Part shown: positions 1 to 5,231 of the stretch, one piece after another
How positions within the stretch are numbered: the first letter of the stretch is position 1
How the letters are laid out: the number at the start of each line of letters is the position of its first letter
From: Candidatus Nitrosopumilus sp.
GTDB lineage: Archaea; Thermoproteota; Nitrososphaeria; Nitrososphaerales; Nitrosopumilaceae
Assembly: GCA_029860565.1 (NCBI GenBank)
Contig: JAOUAY010000017.1
Coordinates: 1 to 14,768 of the forward strand
Length of the DNA: 14,768 bases
Reading direction: 5' to 3'
Position numbers and translations under genes: made by a program
The notes under the pieces: model-generated
The model's database searches: none
The model's input: only the letters and a program-made list of their open reading frames with translations
Told to the model about the DNA's origin: nothing

Positions 1-1
1 A

Positions 2-322
2 GAATCTAAACCAGCTGCTAAAAAACCAACCAAAACAAAAGAATCTAAACCAGCTGCTAAAAAACCAACCAAAACAAAAGAATCTAAACCAGCTGCTAAA
101 AAACCAACCAAAACAAAAGAATCTAAACCAGCTGCTAAAAAACCAACCAAAACAAAAGAATCTAAACCAGCTGCTAAAAAACCAACCAAAACAAAAGAAT
201 CTAAACCAGCTGCTAAAAAACCAACCAAAACAAAAGAATCTAAACCAGCTGCTAAAAAACCAACCAAAACAAAAGAATCTAAACCAGCTGCTAAAAAACC
301 AACCAAAACAAAAGAATCTAAA
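2..322 (+). repeat. Perfect 39-bp tandem repeat, eight copies plus 9 bases
   Basis: The unit begins GAATCTAAACCAGCTGCTAA and is 39 bases long. Eight full copies span 2-313 and a ninth starts at 314 (GAATCTAAA), then diverges into GTTTAA. No substitutions were seen between copies. The period is a multiple of three, so copy-number change keeps the reading frame. The array runs off the left edge, so the true copy number is unknown. Confidence 0.95.
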
Positions 323-328
323 GTTTAA
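2..328 (+). CDS. C-terminal end of a Lys/Ala/Pro-rich repeat protein (5' end outside window)
   Basis: The frame is open from the window edge to TAA at 326-328. The visible 108 residues are eight identical 13-residue units (ESKPAAKKPTKTK) and a final ESKV. The tail is strongly basic, low in complexity and rich in Lys, Pro, Ala and Thr, like the disordered tails of histone-H1-like or other nucleic-acid-binding proteins. The N-terminal domain is not visible, so the function cannot be named; nucleic-acid binding is inferred from composition only. Another reading is a disordered linker on a ribosomal or chromatin protein. The copies are identical at DNA level, including synonymous positions, which implies recent expansion or ongoing homogenisation. 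No clear terminator follows; the next 700 bases hold no convincing intact gene. Confidence 0.8.
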   Translation, partial: ESKPAAKKPTKTKESKPAAKKPTKTKESKPAAKKPTKTKESKPAAKKPTKTKESKPAAKKPTKTKESKPAAKKPTKTKESKPAAKKPTKTKESKPAAKKPTKTKESKV

Positions 329-399
329 CTAAGGGTGGTACTCATGAGAATTTTTTCAATCTGATAATGTTTATTTTTTTATAAATTGTTAATTTTAGA

Positions 400-570
400 T
401 TAATCTTTTATGAAATAAAATCTATGAATCCATTCGTTAGAACTAATTTGATCAATAGTCAATCTTAATGAAAATGAACTATTTTGTTTGACAAAAGAAG
501 AAACGAGGTATGTTAAAAAACTACGAATTTTAGATGCTTCCATCTTCTTCGTATTTTCCTTTCTTTCCAT
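400..570 (-). CDS. Candidate 56-residue small protein, unknown
   Basis: ATG at 570, TAA at 400-402. The product starts MERKENTKKMEASKIRSF and is basic, with a hydrophobic/Ser-rich middle (SFLTYLVSSFV). A purine-rich GAGGAAG lies about 8 bases before the ATG. I do not recognise the protein. It overlaps the 530-629 frame, which has a more protein-like composition, so at most one of the two is likely to be real. Confidence 0.25.
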   Translation of the reverse strand: MERKENTKKMEASKIRSFLTYLVSSFVKQNSSFSLRLTIDQISSNEWIHRFYFIKD

Positions 571-629
571 CTGTCCACTTCCTCAAAGTCTCTTCTTCAA
601 ATTTCAGCGGATATGATGGCCCTCGTCAT
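530..629 (-). pseudogene. Possible frameshifted 31-codon small gene
   Basis: An ATG at 629 lies about 24 bases after a TATA-like TTTAAATT (649-656 on the plus strand), the leaderless layout seen elsewhere in the window. Its own frame soon meets TGA. One base out of phase, codons from 622 down to 530 read GPSYPLKFEEETLRKWTDGK and a further ten residues to TAA, with well-balanced protein-like composition. Removing one base after the second codon would join the start to this frame. It may be a recently broken small gene, a base error, or chance. No homologue is recognised. Confidence 0.3.
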
Positions 630-904
630 TATTAATATGTAAAAATGAAATTTAAATAATTCTCAGTAAATTCTTAAAGTTTGTTTGAATTATTAACTAA
701 ATCTCTACAAATTTACAAGATCTTTATCATTTTCTTTATTATTCAATTCAACATATAGTTGATGAGGACAGAATCAGGATAATCTCATCATAATATCCAT
801 TTGTCGTGCTACATGTCAACGCATACTGCTTGTCATAGTAGAGGATAATTGCAAAAATCTCTGTCTTCTGATTTCTATTTTGTTTGATTTTTGATACTAG
901 CTGG

Positions 905-938
905 TAATCCAATGATAAATCGTATTGGATTATTTTTT
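905..938 (+). terminator. Hairpin with T-tract, orphan terminator-like element
   Basis: TAATCCAAT (905-913) and ATTGGATTA (924-932) form a perfect 9-bp stem with a 10-base loop, followed directly by six T (933-938). This is the shape of an intrinsic terminator on the plus strand. No plus-strand gene ends nearby; the closest is at 328. It could end an unseen RNA or be a remnant. Confidence 0.4.
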
Positions 939-1021
939 ACTGATCTTGTTTTCAACTCCTACATCTGATTTGTTTTGATTTAAAAAATTGATACATGCGT
1001 AATGACATTTGAAAATTTTGG

Positions 1022-1678
1022 TTATTTTACCAATTTCTTGGCTTTTGCAAATACTGCAGACCATTGACTCCAAGTTAGTCTGCCTGTCTGCGTATTTTGT
1101 TTTGATGGATGGTATGATGTCAGAATTTTGAATCCGTCATAGACAAATAATTTATTGTGTCCAAACTTTTCTAATTTTACATTATACAGTTTACAAGTAG
1201 CATCATACGCTATTTTTCCTAAACATAATACTATTGTAATATTTTTCAAAATTTCTTTTTCTTGCTCTAAATATCCAAAGCAAGTATCCATTTCTTCCTT
1301 TGTTGGCTTGTTTTGAGGAGGTGCACATCTAACTGCTGCAGTAATGTATGCATTTTTTAGTATCAATCCATCATTAGCAGTCTGACTAGTTGGGATGGAT
1401 GCAAATCCATGTTTGTGCATTACTTTTGCTACCCAATCTCCAGATGAATCTCCTGTAAACATTCTGCCTGTTCTGTTTCCACCATGAGCTGCAGGTGCTA
1501 ACCCAACGATTAGTAATTTAGCATTAACATCACCAAATCCTGAAAGTGGCTTGCCGTAGTATTTTTCATCTTTGAATCTTCTTACTTTATTTTTTGCAAC
1601 ATCCTTGATATACACTGATAATCTTGGACATTTTTTGCAGTTTGCAATCTTTTTGTTTAAGGATTGTATTGTTTTCAA
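1022..1678 (-). CDS. Uracil-DNA glycosylase, family 5 (UDGb-like)
   Basis: Predicted to cut uracil and related deaminated bases from DNA, the first step of base excision repair. Motif A is GLAPAAHGGNRTGRMFTGD (59-77), the family 5 form that lacks the polar catalytic residue of family 1 and 4 enzymes. Motif B is SYHPSKQNTQTGRLT (188-202). Cys14, Cys17, Cys118 and Cys133 have the arrangement of a 4Fe-4S ligand set. At 218 residues the length is normal and both motifs are intact. The start is TTG at 1678; I see no in-frame ATG before the Cys pair. An A+T-rich TATA-like stretch lies about 22 bases upstream. The nitroreductase gene ends 37 bases upstream on the same strand, so co-transcription is possible. 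Confidence 0.9.
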   Translation of the reverse strand: MKTIQSLNKKIANCKKCPRLSVYIKDVAKNKVRRFKDEKYYGKPLSGFGDVNAKLLIVGLAPAAHGGNRTGRMFTGDSSGDWVAKVMHKHGFASIPTSQTANDGLILKNAYITAAVRCAPPQNKPTKEEMDTCFGYLEQEKEILKNITIVLCLGKIAYDATCKLYNVKLEKFGHNKLFVYDGFKILTSYHPSKQNTQTGRLTWSQWSAVFAKAKKLVK

Positions 1679-1715
1679 CTAGAATTTTACAATACTTTAT
1701 TCTAAATTATTGTTA

Positions 1716-2321
1716 TTATGAGAATTTGTCTGTGAATACCACATTATCTAATGGAAGTTGTCCTCCACGTGGCATTGCAGGCTTTGTTTGCTTTCCAATT
1801 ACCATTAACATGGATATTACATGATCTTTTGGCAGGTTGATAATTTCAGCTACTTTTTGGGGATCAAACCCTATCATTGGATTAGAATCGTATCCCATTG
1901 ATTTTGCTGCCAACATTATGGTCTGGGCTGCAATTCCACAAGACCTCATCGCCTCATCTCTTTGCAGTTGTTCTTTTCCTTCATAAAATGGTCCTATTGC
2001 TGGCACTAGAAAATCTTGAGCCTCTTTTGGGGCATTCTTCCAATATTGTCCCGGATTATCTTTCCATGATTTCAAATCAGCACAAATCACGATGAGTAAT
2101 GATGAATCAGTCACTTGAGTTTGATCCCATGCGGCTGCACGGATTTGTTTTCTAATTTCAGACTCTTTGACTACTACAAATCGCCAATTTTGTATGTTAA
2201 ATGAAGTTGGTGATAAAACTGCTAGAGATAAAAGTTGATTCACTTCATCATCTGTTAGTTTGTGATTTGTATCATAATGCTTTACAGAACGACGTTCCTT
2301 GATTGCATCAAATGTATTCAT
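1716..2321 (-). CDS. Nitroreductase-family FMN oxidoreductase
   Basis: A 201-residue member of the NADH/FMN nitroreductase fold. The N-terminal ERRSVKHY segment (about residues 9-16) and SPTSFNIQNWRFVVV (about 38-52) are the usual FMN-phosphate and dimer-interface motifs, and the C-terminal GKQTKPAMPRGGQLPLDNVV matches the family end. Such enzymes reduce nitro compounds, quinones or flavins with NAD(P)H; the physiological substrate cannot be read from sequence. ATG at 2321 is preferred to the TTG one codon upstream because AGGA sits about five bases before it; a TATA-like AAATAAATA lies further upstream. It adjoins the thiol/redox cluster to the right, and nitroreductases are frequent targets of HxlR-type regulators, so a link is plausible but no operator was seen at its promoter. 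Confidence 0.88.
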   Translation of the reverse strand: MNTFDAIKERRSVKHYDTNHKLTDDEVNQLLSLAVLSPTSFNIQNWRFVVVKESEIRKQIRAAAWDQTQVTDSSLLIVICADLKSWKDNPGQYWKNAPKEAQDFLVPAIGPFYEGKEQLQRDEAMRSCGIAAQTIMLAAKSMGYDSNPMIGFDPQKVAEIINLPKDHVISMLMVIGKQTKPAMPRGGQLPLDNVVFTDKFS

Positions 2322-2358
2322 CAATTTCCTACATCCTCAACTGTATTTATTTTTTGTA

Positions 2359-2487
2359 ATGAACTCAGACATTACTGACATGATTGAATTATTTTTGACA
2401 CATGATAGAATTTTTGTATTGAAAAACGATGATATCTACAAACTAAACATCATAAAAGAAAGTATACACAAAATTTTCTTGAATTAA
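2359..2487 (+). CDS. Candidate 42-residue small protein, unknown
   Basis: ATG at 2359, TAA at 2485-2487, in the gap between two minus-strand genes. The product (MNSDITDMIELFLTHDRIFV, then a Lys/Ile-rich tail) has the composition of a compact helical or mixed small protein, and the frame fills the gap. No Shine-Dalgarno or well-placed TATA box is evident; an in-frame upstream start at 2299 would overlap the nitroreductase gene. No homologue is recognised. Confidence 0.35.
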   Translation: MNSDITDMIELFLTHDRIFVLKNDDIYKLNIIKESIHKIFLN

Positions 2488-2518
2488 AAAATAAAAAAAC
2501 TAGCTTTTAAAAAAAATT
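2488..2518 (-). terminator. T-rich terminator after the Cys-rich gene
   Basis: Read on the minus strand, the stop codon of the 2519-2854 gene is followed by T-runs of eight, seven and six. A short inverted repeat (AACTAG...CTAGTT) includes the stop codon. This is the usual U-rich archaeal termination signal. Confidence 0.5.
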
Positions 2519-2854
2519 CTAGTTGTGACTTTCAGTTAATAATGATCTTAACTTGCTGTGTAGTTCTTGTTCTGATTTTGAACTCTGAACTGCTGCGGTA
2601 ATTTTCTTACCTATTGCTTCAACAATAATATCTGCACCTTTGTCTAGTGTTGGTCCAAATGATTTTTCCAATTTTGCTTTGATTCTATCTTTTTTAGCTT
2701 CAAACATTGCTGCCATTGCTGCCTTGTGCCACATTATTTCACCAAATTTGAGCATATCTTGTCCTGAACATGAGGGGCATTCGCAGCCACCATCACATCC
2801 ACAAGAACTTGACTCATTTTCATTAGTTGAGCATTGTGATCCGTTACATTCCAT
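2519..2854 (-). CDS. Cys-rich N-terminal, helical C-terminal hypothetical protein
   Basis: A 111-residue protein. The first 29 residues hold seven cysteines (3, 8, 18, 20, 24, 26, 29), including CGCDGGCECPSC, a metallothionein-like or metal/Fe-S binding arrangement. The rest is predicted amphipathic helix (KDRIKAKLEKSFGPTLDKGA and beyond). No membrane segment. The GTG at 2863 opens the frame slightly earlier, but it lies inside a strong GGAGGTGA; the ATG at 2854 is eight bases after GGAGG and is the better start. The gene is divergent from the zinc-ribbon gene, with an operator-like element between them. Metal or thiol buffering is inferred from composition and context only. Confidence 0.75.
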   Translation of the reverse strand: MECNGSQCSTNENESSSCGCDGGCECPSCSGQDMLKFGEIMWHKAAMAAMFEAKKDRIKAKLEKSFGPTLDKGADIIVEAIGKKITAAVQSSKSEQELHSKLRSLLTESHN

Positions 2855-2860
2855 ACATTT

Positions 2861-2868
2861 CACCTCCT
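2861..2868 (-). promoter_or_regulatory. Strong Shine-Dalgarno that sets the start at 2854
   Basis: On the minus strand AGGAGGTG is a near-complete anti-16S match. It overlaps the upstream GTG and sits eight bases before ATG at 2854, so it rules out the GTG and supports the shorter protein. It also implies a leadered transcript, unlike most genes here. Confidence 0.75.
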
Positions 2869-2987
2869 GGTCTTTGGAGTAGGGTTAGAGTGAGAGTGAC
2901 ATTGTATGGGGATATAGGCGTGAAGTTTTCTAGAACATTATTGAAAATTTCTGTTCTTTTGTAGTTGTTTTTTATTGTCATTCTCAT

Positions 2988-3015
2988 CTAACTTACCTTA
3001 AGTTAGTTGATATCA
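2988..3015. promoter_or_regulatory. Operator-like inverted repeat between Cys-rich and zinc-ribbon genes
   Basis: CTAACTTA (2988-2995) and TAAGTTAG (2999-3006) form a perfect 8-bp inverted repeat with a 3-base centre. TAACTTACC at 2989 and AGTTGATATCA at 3005 also occur, one base further apart, in the element at 3763-3790. A TATA-like ATATTTATAG follows at 3021-3030. The position suits a repressor site for the zinc-ribbon gene, the divergent Cys-rich gene, or both. Assigning it to the neighbouring HxlR-type regulator is inference. Confidence 0.55.
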
Positions 3016-3043
3016 ATTCTATATTTATAGTAGAAAGTGAAAT

Positions 3044-3064
3044 AAAGGAAATCAACTTTCCTTT
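3044..3064. promoter_or_regulatory. 8-bp inverted repeat upstream of the zinc-ribbon gene
   Basis: AAAGGAAA (3044-3051) and TTTCCTTT (3057-3064) are perfect arms around a 5-base spacer. It lies between a TATA-like box at 3021-3030 and the start codon, and just before another possible TATA (TATACAAC, from 3072). It may be a 5'-leader hairpin or a second protein-binding site; the sequence does not decide. Confidence 0.4.
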
Positions 3065-3107
3065 TGGTAACTATACAACTTAACTTCTTTTGCGTTGTAG
3101 TAATATC

Positions 3108-3281
3108 ATGGGACAAGTTTGTAAAGGAATCTGTATACGATATACTGGAGAAAAAATTGCTAATGGATTAAAATATTCTTCAGGATACAAAAGATGTACG
3201 TATTGTTCATTGTTTGTAAAAACTATTGAGATCAGATGCCCGTGTTGTAATGCAAAGCTTCGAACTAGATCTAGAAATTAA
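3108..3281 (+). CDS. 57-residue zinc-ribbon small protein
   Basis: Starts MGQVCKGICIRY and carries C5-x3-C9, C30-x2-C33 and a C44-x-C46-C47 group: seven cysteines in 57 residues, with a basic C-terminus (LRTRSRN). The pattern matches a small zinc-ribbon type I associate with Thaumarchaeota, in which MGxxCKG is the usual start. ATG at 3108 is therefore preferred to TTG at 3090. Probably binds zinc and perhaps nucleic acid; the role is unknown. It is convergent with the HxlR gene, the two stop codons overlapping in a shared TTAA. The upstream operator-like repeat and half-sites (AACTTA at 3077-3082) suggest co-regulation with the redox genes. Confidence 0.82.
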   Translation: MGQVCKGICIRYTGEKIANGLKYSSGYKRCTYCSLFVKTIEIRCPCCNAKLRTRSRN

Positions 3282-3703
3282 CTTAAAGCAATCATAGGTT
3301 TTTTGAATACTTGTTTTAATTTACGTGGTTTACCATCTTTGAACACTTCTTTTGCATAGTGTTTCATTGAAAAAGCTGCCATTTGACCTAGGATTCCTTT
3401 CAAATCTTCCCCTTTCTTTGTTAATTTGTATTCAACTTTGATTGGAACTTCATCATACACTGTACGTGTAATGAGATTTGCTTTTTCCATTTCTTTTAAT
3501 CTTGCAGATAATGTTTTTGGATTTGAACCTTCTATACTATCTAATAATTGATTGAATCTAGATTGTCCCATTATTGCCATGTTACGAATGATGTGAACAG
3601 TAAATTTTTTTCCTATAATTTTAAACGTATTATCAATTGGACAACACTTCATCATATCCGTTGAAGAGCAATCCATCATACTTGTTGGCTCTTGTGTTGT
3701 CAT
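3278..3703 (-). CDS. HxlR-family winged-helix regulator with N-terminal cysteines
   Basis: A 141-residue protein. CPIDNTFKIIGKKFTVHIIR (21-40) is the HxlR start, followed by RFNQLL and SNPKTLSARLKEME (recognition-helix region, about 60-73) and a wing ending in KVEYKLTKKGEDL. The conserved Cys21 corresponds to the redox-active cysteine of HxlR regulators such as YodB and HypR; here it is preceded by Cys20 and, further out, Cys12. A thiol-based sensor of electrophiles or oxidants is therefore plausible. The ATG at 3703 lies about 26 bases after a TATA box, so the mRNA is probably leaderless. The divergent pirin gene and the palindrome at 3764-3783 suggest autoregulation and control of pirin-thioredoxin. 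Archaeal HxlR proteins can also act as activators. Confidence 0.88.
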   Translation of the reverse strand: MTTQEPTSMMDCSSTDMMKCCPIDNTFKIIGKKFTVHIIRNMAIMGQSRFNQLLDSIEGSNPKTLSARLKEMEKANLITRTVYDEVPIKVEYKLTKKGEDLKGILGQMAAFSMKHYAKEVFKDGKPRKLKQVFKKPMIALS

Positions 3704-3724
3704 ATTTCATTTTCAGATTAATCA

Positions 3725-3733
3725 TATTTATAA
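3725..3733 (-). promoter_or_regulatory. TATA box of the HxlR gene
   Basis: On the minus strand the sequence reads AAGTTATAAATATG. The TATA core is centred about 26 bases before the ATG at 3703, so transcription should begin at or next to the start codon. An AACTTAC half-site (plus strand, 3732-3738) abuts the box, where bound repressor would block TBP/TFB. Confidence 0.6.
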
Positions 3734-3762
3734 CTTACTTTATTATAGTTAATGGAAAATAG

Positions 3763-3790
3763 TAACTTACCATATGGTAAGTTGATACCA
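3763..3790. promoter_or_regulatory. Perfect 20-bp palindromic operator between HxlR and pirin genes
   Basis: AACTTACCATATGGTAAGTT (3764-3783) is a perfect palindrome. With its right flank GATACCA it resembles the element at 2989-3015 (TAACTTACC ... AGTTGATAYCA). It lies in the 236-base divergent region between the HxlR regulator and the pirin gene, about 30 bases upstream of the HxlR TATA box. A dimeric regulator site, most likely for HxlR itself, is the simplest reading. Confidence 0.65.
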
Positions 3791-3925
3791 TCTAATTCAC
3801 TACTCTGTTAATATAGTGTTTAGTATACTAACTATAGTATGTATAGTGACTCTATCACAAATCAAAGGAGAAATAGCCTCAAAAATATCAAATCTTTGAG
3901 AATTTCTTTAGAATCATTAATTCTT

Positions 3926-3931
3926 GGGAGG
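3926..3931 (+). promoter_or_regulatory. Shine-Dalgarno of the pirin gene
   Basis: GGGAGG lies eight bases before ATG at 3940. It fixes the start and implies a leader of roughly 100 bases if a TATA-like TTAATATAG (from 3809) is used. Confidence 0.7.
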
Positions 3932-3939
3932 ATTTCATA

Positions 3940-4617
3940 ATGGTACAACAAGTATTGCACAGAGATGACCTCAAACTAGGTGGTTTTGCAGGAATCAGAG
4001 AACATCGTCTAGTTATTGATCCCATAGTTTTTGGGAATAATACTTCTAATGCGTGGCCTGGAATTGGAGATTTTGTCTATCTAGCCGATGCAAAATTTAT
4101 TCCAAATGGTGAAACACATTTGCATCCTCACAAGGAAATTGATGTGATCTCAGTTGTTGTTGATGGACGAATTTCTCATCAAGGAACATTAGAAGAAGGA
4201 AATATCATTGAAACAAACCAAGTTCAGGTTCAACGTGCAGGTGGAGAAGGATTTGCACACAATGAAGTAAATCCTGATAATAAAGAAAACAGAATGATAC
4301 AGATATGGATAACTCCTGAAAAATCAGGAGAGCCTGCAGGATACAAATTATATTCATTGCAACAAGGAAAAATCACTCGCGTTTATGGTGGAGATGAGAA
4401 TCAAGATGAAACATTTGCTAGCCAAACAACACTTTATGTTGGACTAGTTGATGCAAAACAAACCATATCTCTTGATGGTGAGTTTATTGCATATGTTACT
4501 ACAGGTAATGGAACGTTAAATGGACAAAAAGTTGCTAATGGTGATTTAGTTCGTGGAAATAATGTAGAGTTTCAAGCTGAAACAGATTCTCAAATAATTA
4601 TTGTGAGGAAAATCTAA
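3940..4617 (+). CDS. Pirin-family cupin (YhhW/quercetinase-like)
   Basis: A 225-residue bicupin of the pirin family. The N-terminal cupin has THLHPHKEIDVISVVVDGRI (59-78) followed by GGEGFAHNE (101-109): His62, His64, His107 and Glu109 match the four metal ligands of pirins. The C-terminal cupin (about 120-225) lacks an obvious metal site, as is usual. Bacterial relatives act on quercetin-like flavonols in vitro; other pirins are metal-dependent redox sensors or co-regulators, so the true substrate is open. It is the first gene of a two-gene unit with thioredoxin, 12 bases apart, and divergent from an HxlR regulator, which points to induction by oxidative or electrophile stress. Confidence 0.87.
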   Translation: MVQQVLHRDDLKLGGFAGIREHRLVIDPIVFGNNTSNAWPGIGDFVYLADAKFIPNGETHLHPHKEIDVISVVVDGRISHQGTLEEGNIIETNQVQVQRAGGEGFAHNEVNPDNKENRMIQIWITPEKSGEPAGYKLYSLQQGKITRVYGGDENQDETFASQTTLYVGLVDAKQTISLDGEFIAYVTTGNGTLNGQKVANGDLVRGNNVEFQAETDSQIIIVRKI

Positions 4618-4629
4618 AGAGGGAAAATT

Positions 4630-4953
4630 ATGGTGAACGAAATAAAAAATTCACAACAGTTTGAACAAGAGGTTCTAAACTCTGCAAATCCAGTCTTTGT
4701 TGACTTTTGGGCAGAGTGGTGTGGTCCATGTAGGGCCGTGTCGCCTGTTGTCGAGGAGCTCTCAGGTGAATATGATGGCAAAGTAGATTTTGTCAAGATC
4801 AACGTTGATGAAAATGGTGATCTTGCACAAAAATACAATGTCTTTAGCATTCCAACACTTGCTATTTTCAAAAATGGTGAGATAGTCTCACAAAAAACAG
4901 GAGCTGCTACAAAAGAATCATTCAAAACCATGATTGACAGTTCATTGAACTGA
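4630..4953 (+). CDS. trxA: Thioredoxin
   Basis: A 107-residue classical thioredoxin: FWAEWCGPCR with the active-site pair Cys31/Cys34, KINVDEN (57-63), cis-Pro loop SIPT (73-76) and the KNGE turn (81-84). Cytosolic protein-disulfide reductase that would need a thioredoxin reductase encoded elsewhere. GAGGG lies six bases before the ATG, and the gene follows pirin by only 12 bases, so they are almost certainly co-transcribed. A long T-tract follows. The pairing with pirin and a cysteine-bearing HxlR regulator suggests a stress-inducible rather than housekeeping thioredoxin. Confidence 0.95.
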   Translation: MVNEIKNSQQFEQEVLNSANPVFVDFWAEWCGPCRAVSPVVEELSGEYDGKVDFVKINVDENGDLAQKYNVFSIPTLAIFKNGEIVSQKTGAATKESFKTMIDSSLN

Positions 4954-4958
4954 TCTGG

Positions 4959-4972
4959 TTTTTCTTTTTTTT
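4959..4972 (+). terminator. T-tract after thioredoxin
   Basis: TTTTTCTTTTTTTT begins six bases after the stop codon. No strong hairpin precedes it; T-tracts alone can end archaeal transcription. Confidence 0.6.
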
Positions 4973-4982
4973 ATTTACTTAA

Positions 4983-5078
4983 CTACAACTGTTCAGGATC
5001 TCTGTCGAGATTGATGCCTATTGATTGTGCCCATTTTGATATGTCTTCTACGAATTTATTTTCTTTTTGTGTAAACAT
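4983..5078 (-). CDS. 31-residue small protein with leaderless promoter
   Basis: ATG at 5078, TAG at 4983-4985. The product begins MFTQKENKFVEDISKWAQSI and ends INLDRDPEQL: mixed charged and hydrophobic residues, likely one amphipathic helix. An in-frame TGA stands two codons upstream, so no longer form exists. A TATA box (CTATAAAAG on the plus strand, 5099-5107) is centred 25 bases before the ATG, the same spacing as at larger genes here, which is the main support. No homologue is recognised. It is convergent with thioredoxin, whose T-tract ends ten bases away. Confidence 0.55.
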   Translation of the reverse strand: MFTQKENKFVEDISKWAQSIGINLDRDPEQL

Positions 5079-5098
5079 GAATCAACTATTACAAATTC

Positions 5099-5107
5099 TA
5101 TAAAAGA
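5099..5107 (-). promoter_or_regulatory. TATA box of the 31-residue gene
   Basis: Minus strand CTTTTATAG, centred 25 bases before ATG 5078, implying a leaderless mRNA. Confidence 0.5.
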
Positions 5108-5186
5108 AATTACTATACACTTATCTTTTGCTCAGAAAAAAATTGGATTAGAATACTTGTCATTACAAATTAAATTAACATAAGCC

Positions 5187-5231
5187 AAGTACTCTGAATT
5201 TAGTTTCCACTAGAGAAACTATAAAGTACTT
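5187..5231 (-). ncRNA. Two-tier hairpin at the 3' end of the 5230-5514 gene
   Basis: Outer arms AAGTACT (5187-5193) and AGTACTT (5225-5231) enclose inner arms TAGTTTC (5201-5207) and GAAACTA (5215-5221), with a 7-base loop and an asymmetric internal loop. The structure begins in the stop codon of the minus-strand gene, so it would form a 3'-UTR stem-loop, as a terminator or stability element. An independent RNA is not indicated. Confidence 0.45.

Larger units (their letters stand above)
329..1021. other. Long interval without a convincing intact gene
   Basis: About 690 bases of A+T-rich DNA between the repeat protein and the UDG gene. It holds two overlapping candidate small minus-strand ORFs (400-570 and the broken 530-629) and one hairpin with a T-tract at 905-938. 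I saw no tRNA, no long ORF and no large repeat. The stretch 640-900 shows nothing I can interpret. Confidence 0.6.

Noticed and set aside
1..328. CRISPR array
   Set aside because: The 39-base repeats are directly adjacent with no spacers and encode protein in frame.
2640..2882. 80-codon plus-strand ORF
   Set aside because: Antisense to the Cys-rich gene, which has a strong Shine-Dalgarno and a Cys pattern.
3820..3860. Palindromic TAGTATACTA and ATAGTGACTCTATCAC before pirin
   Set aside because: Short symmetric strings are expected in such A+T-rich DNA and have no counterpart at the other promoters.
4614..4931. 105-codon minus-strand ORF opposite thioredoxin
   Set aside because: Lies wholly within the well-supported thioredoxin gene; composition is that of an antisense shadow.
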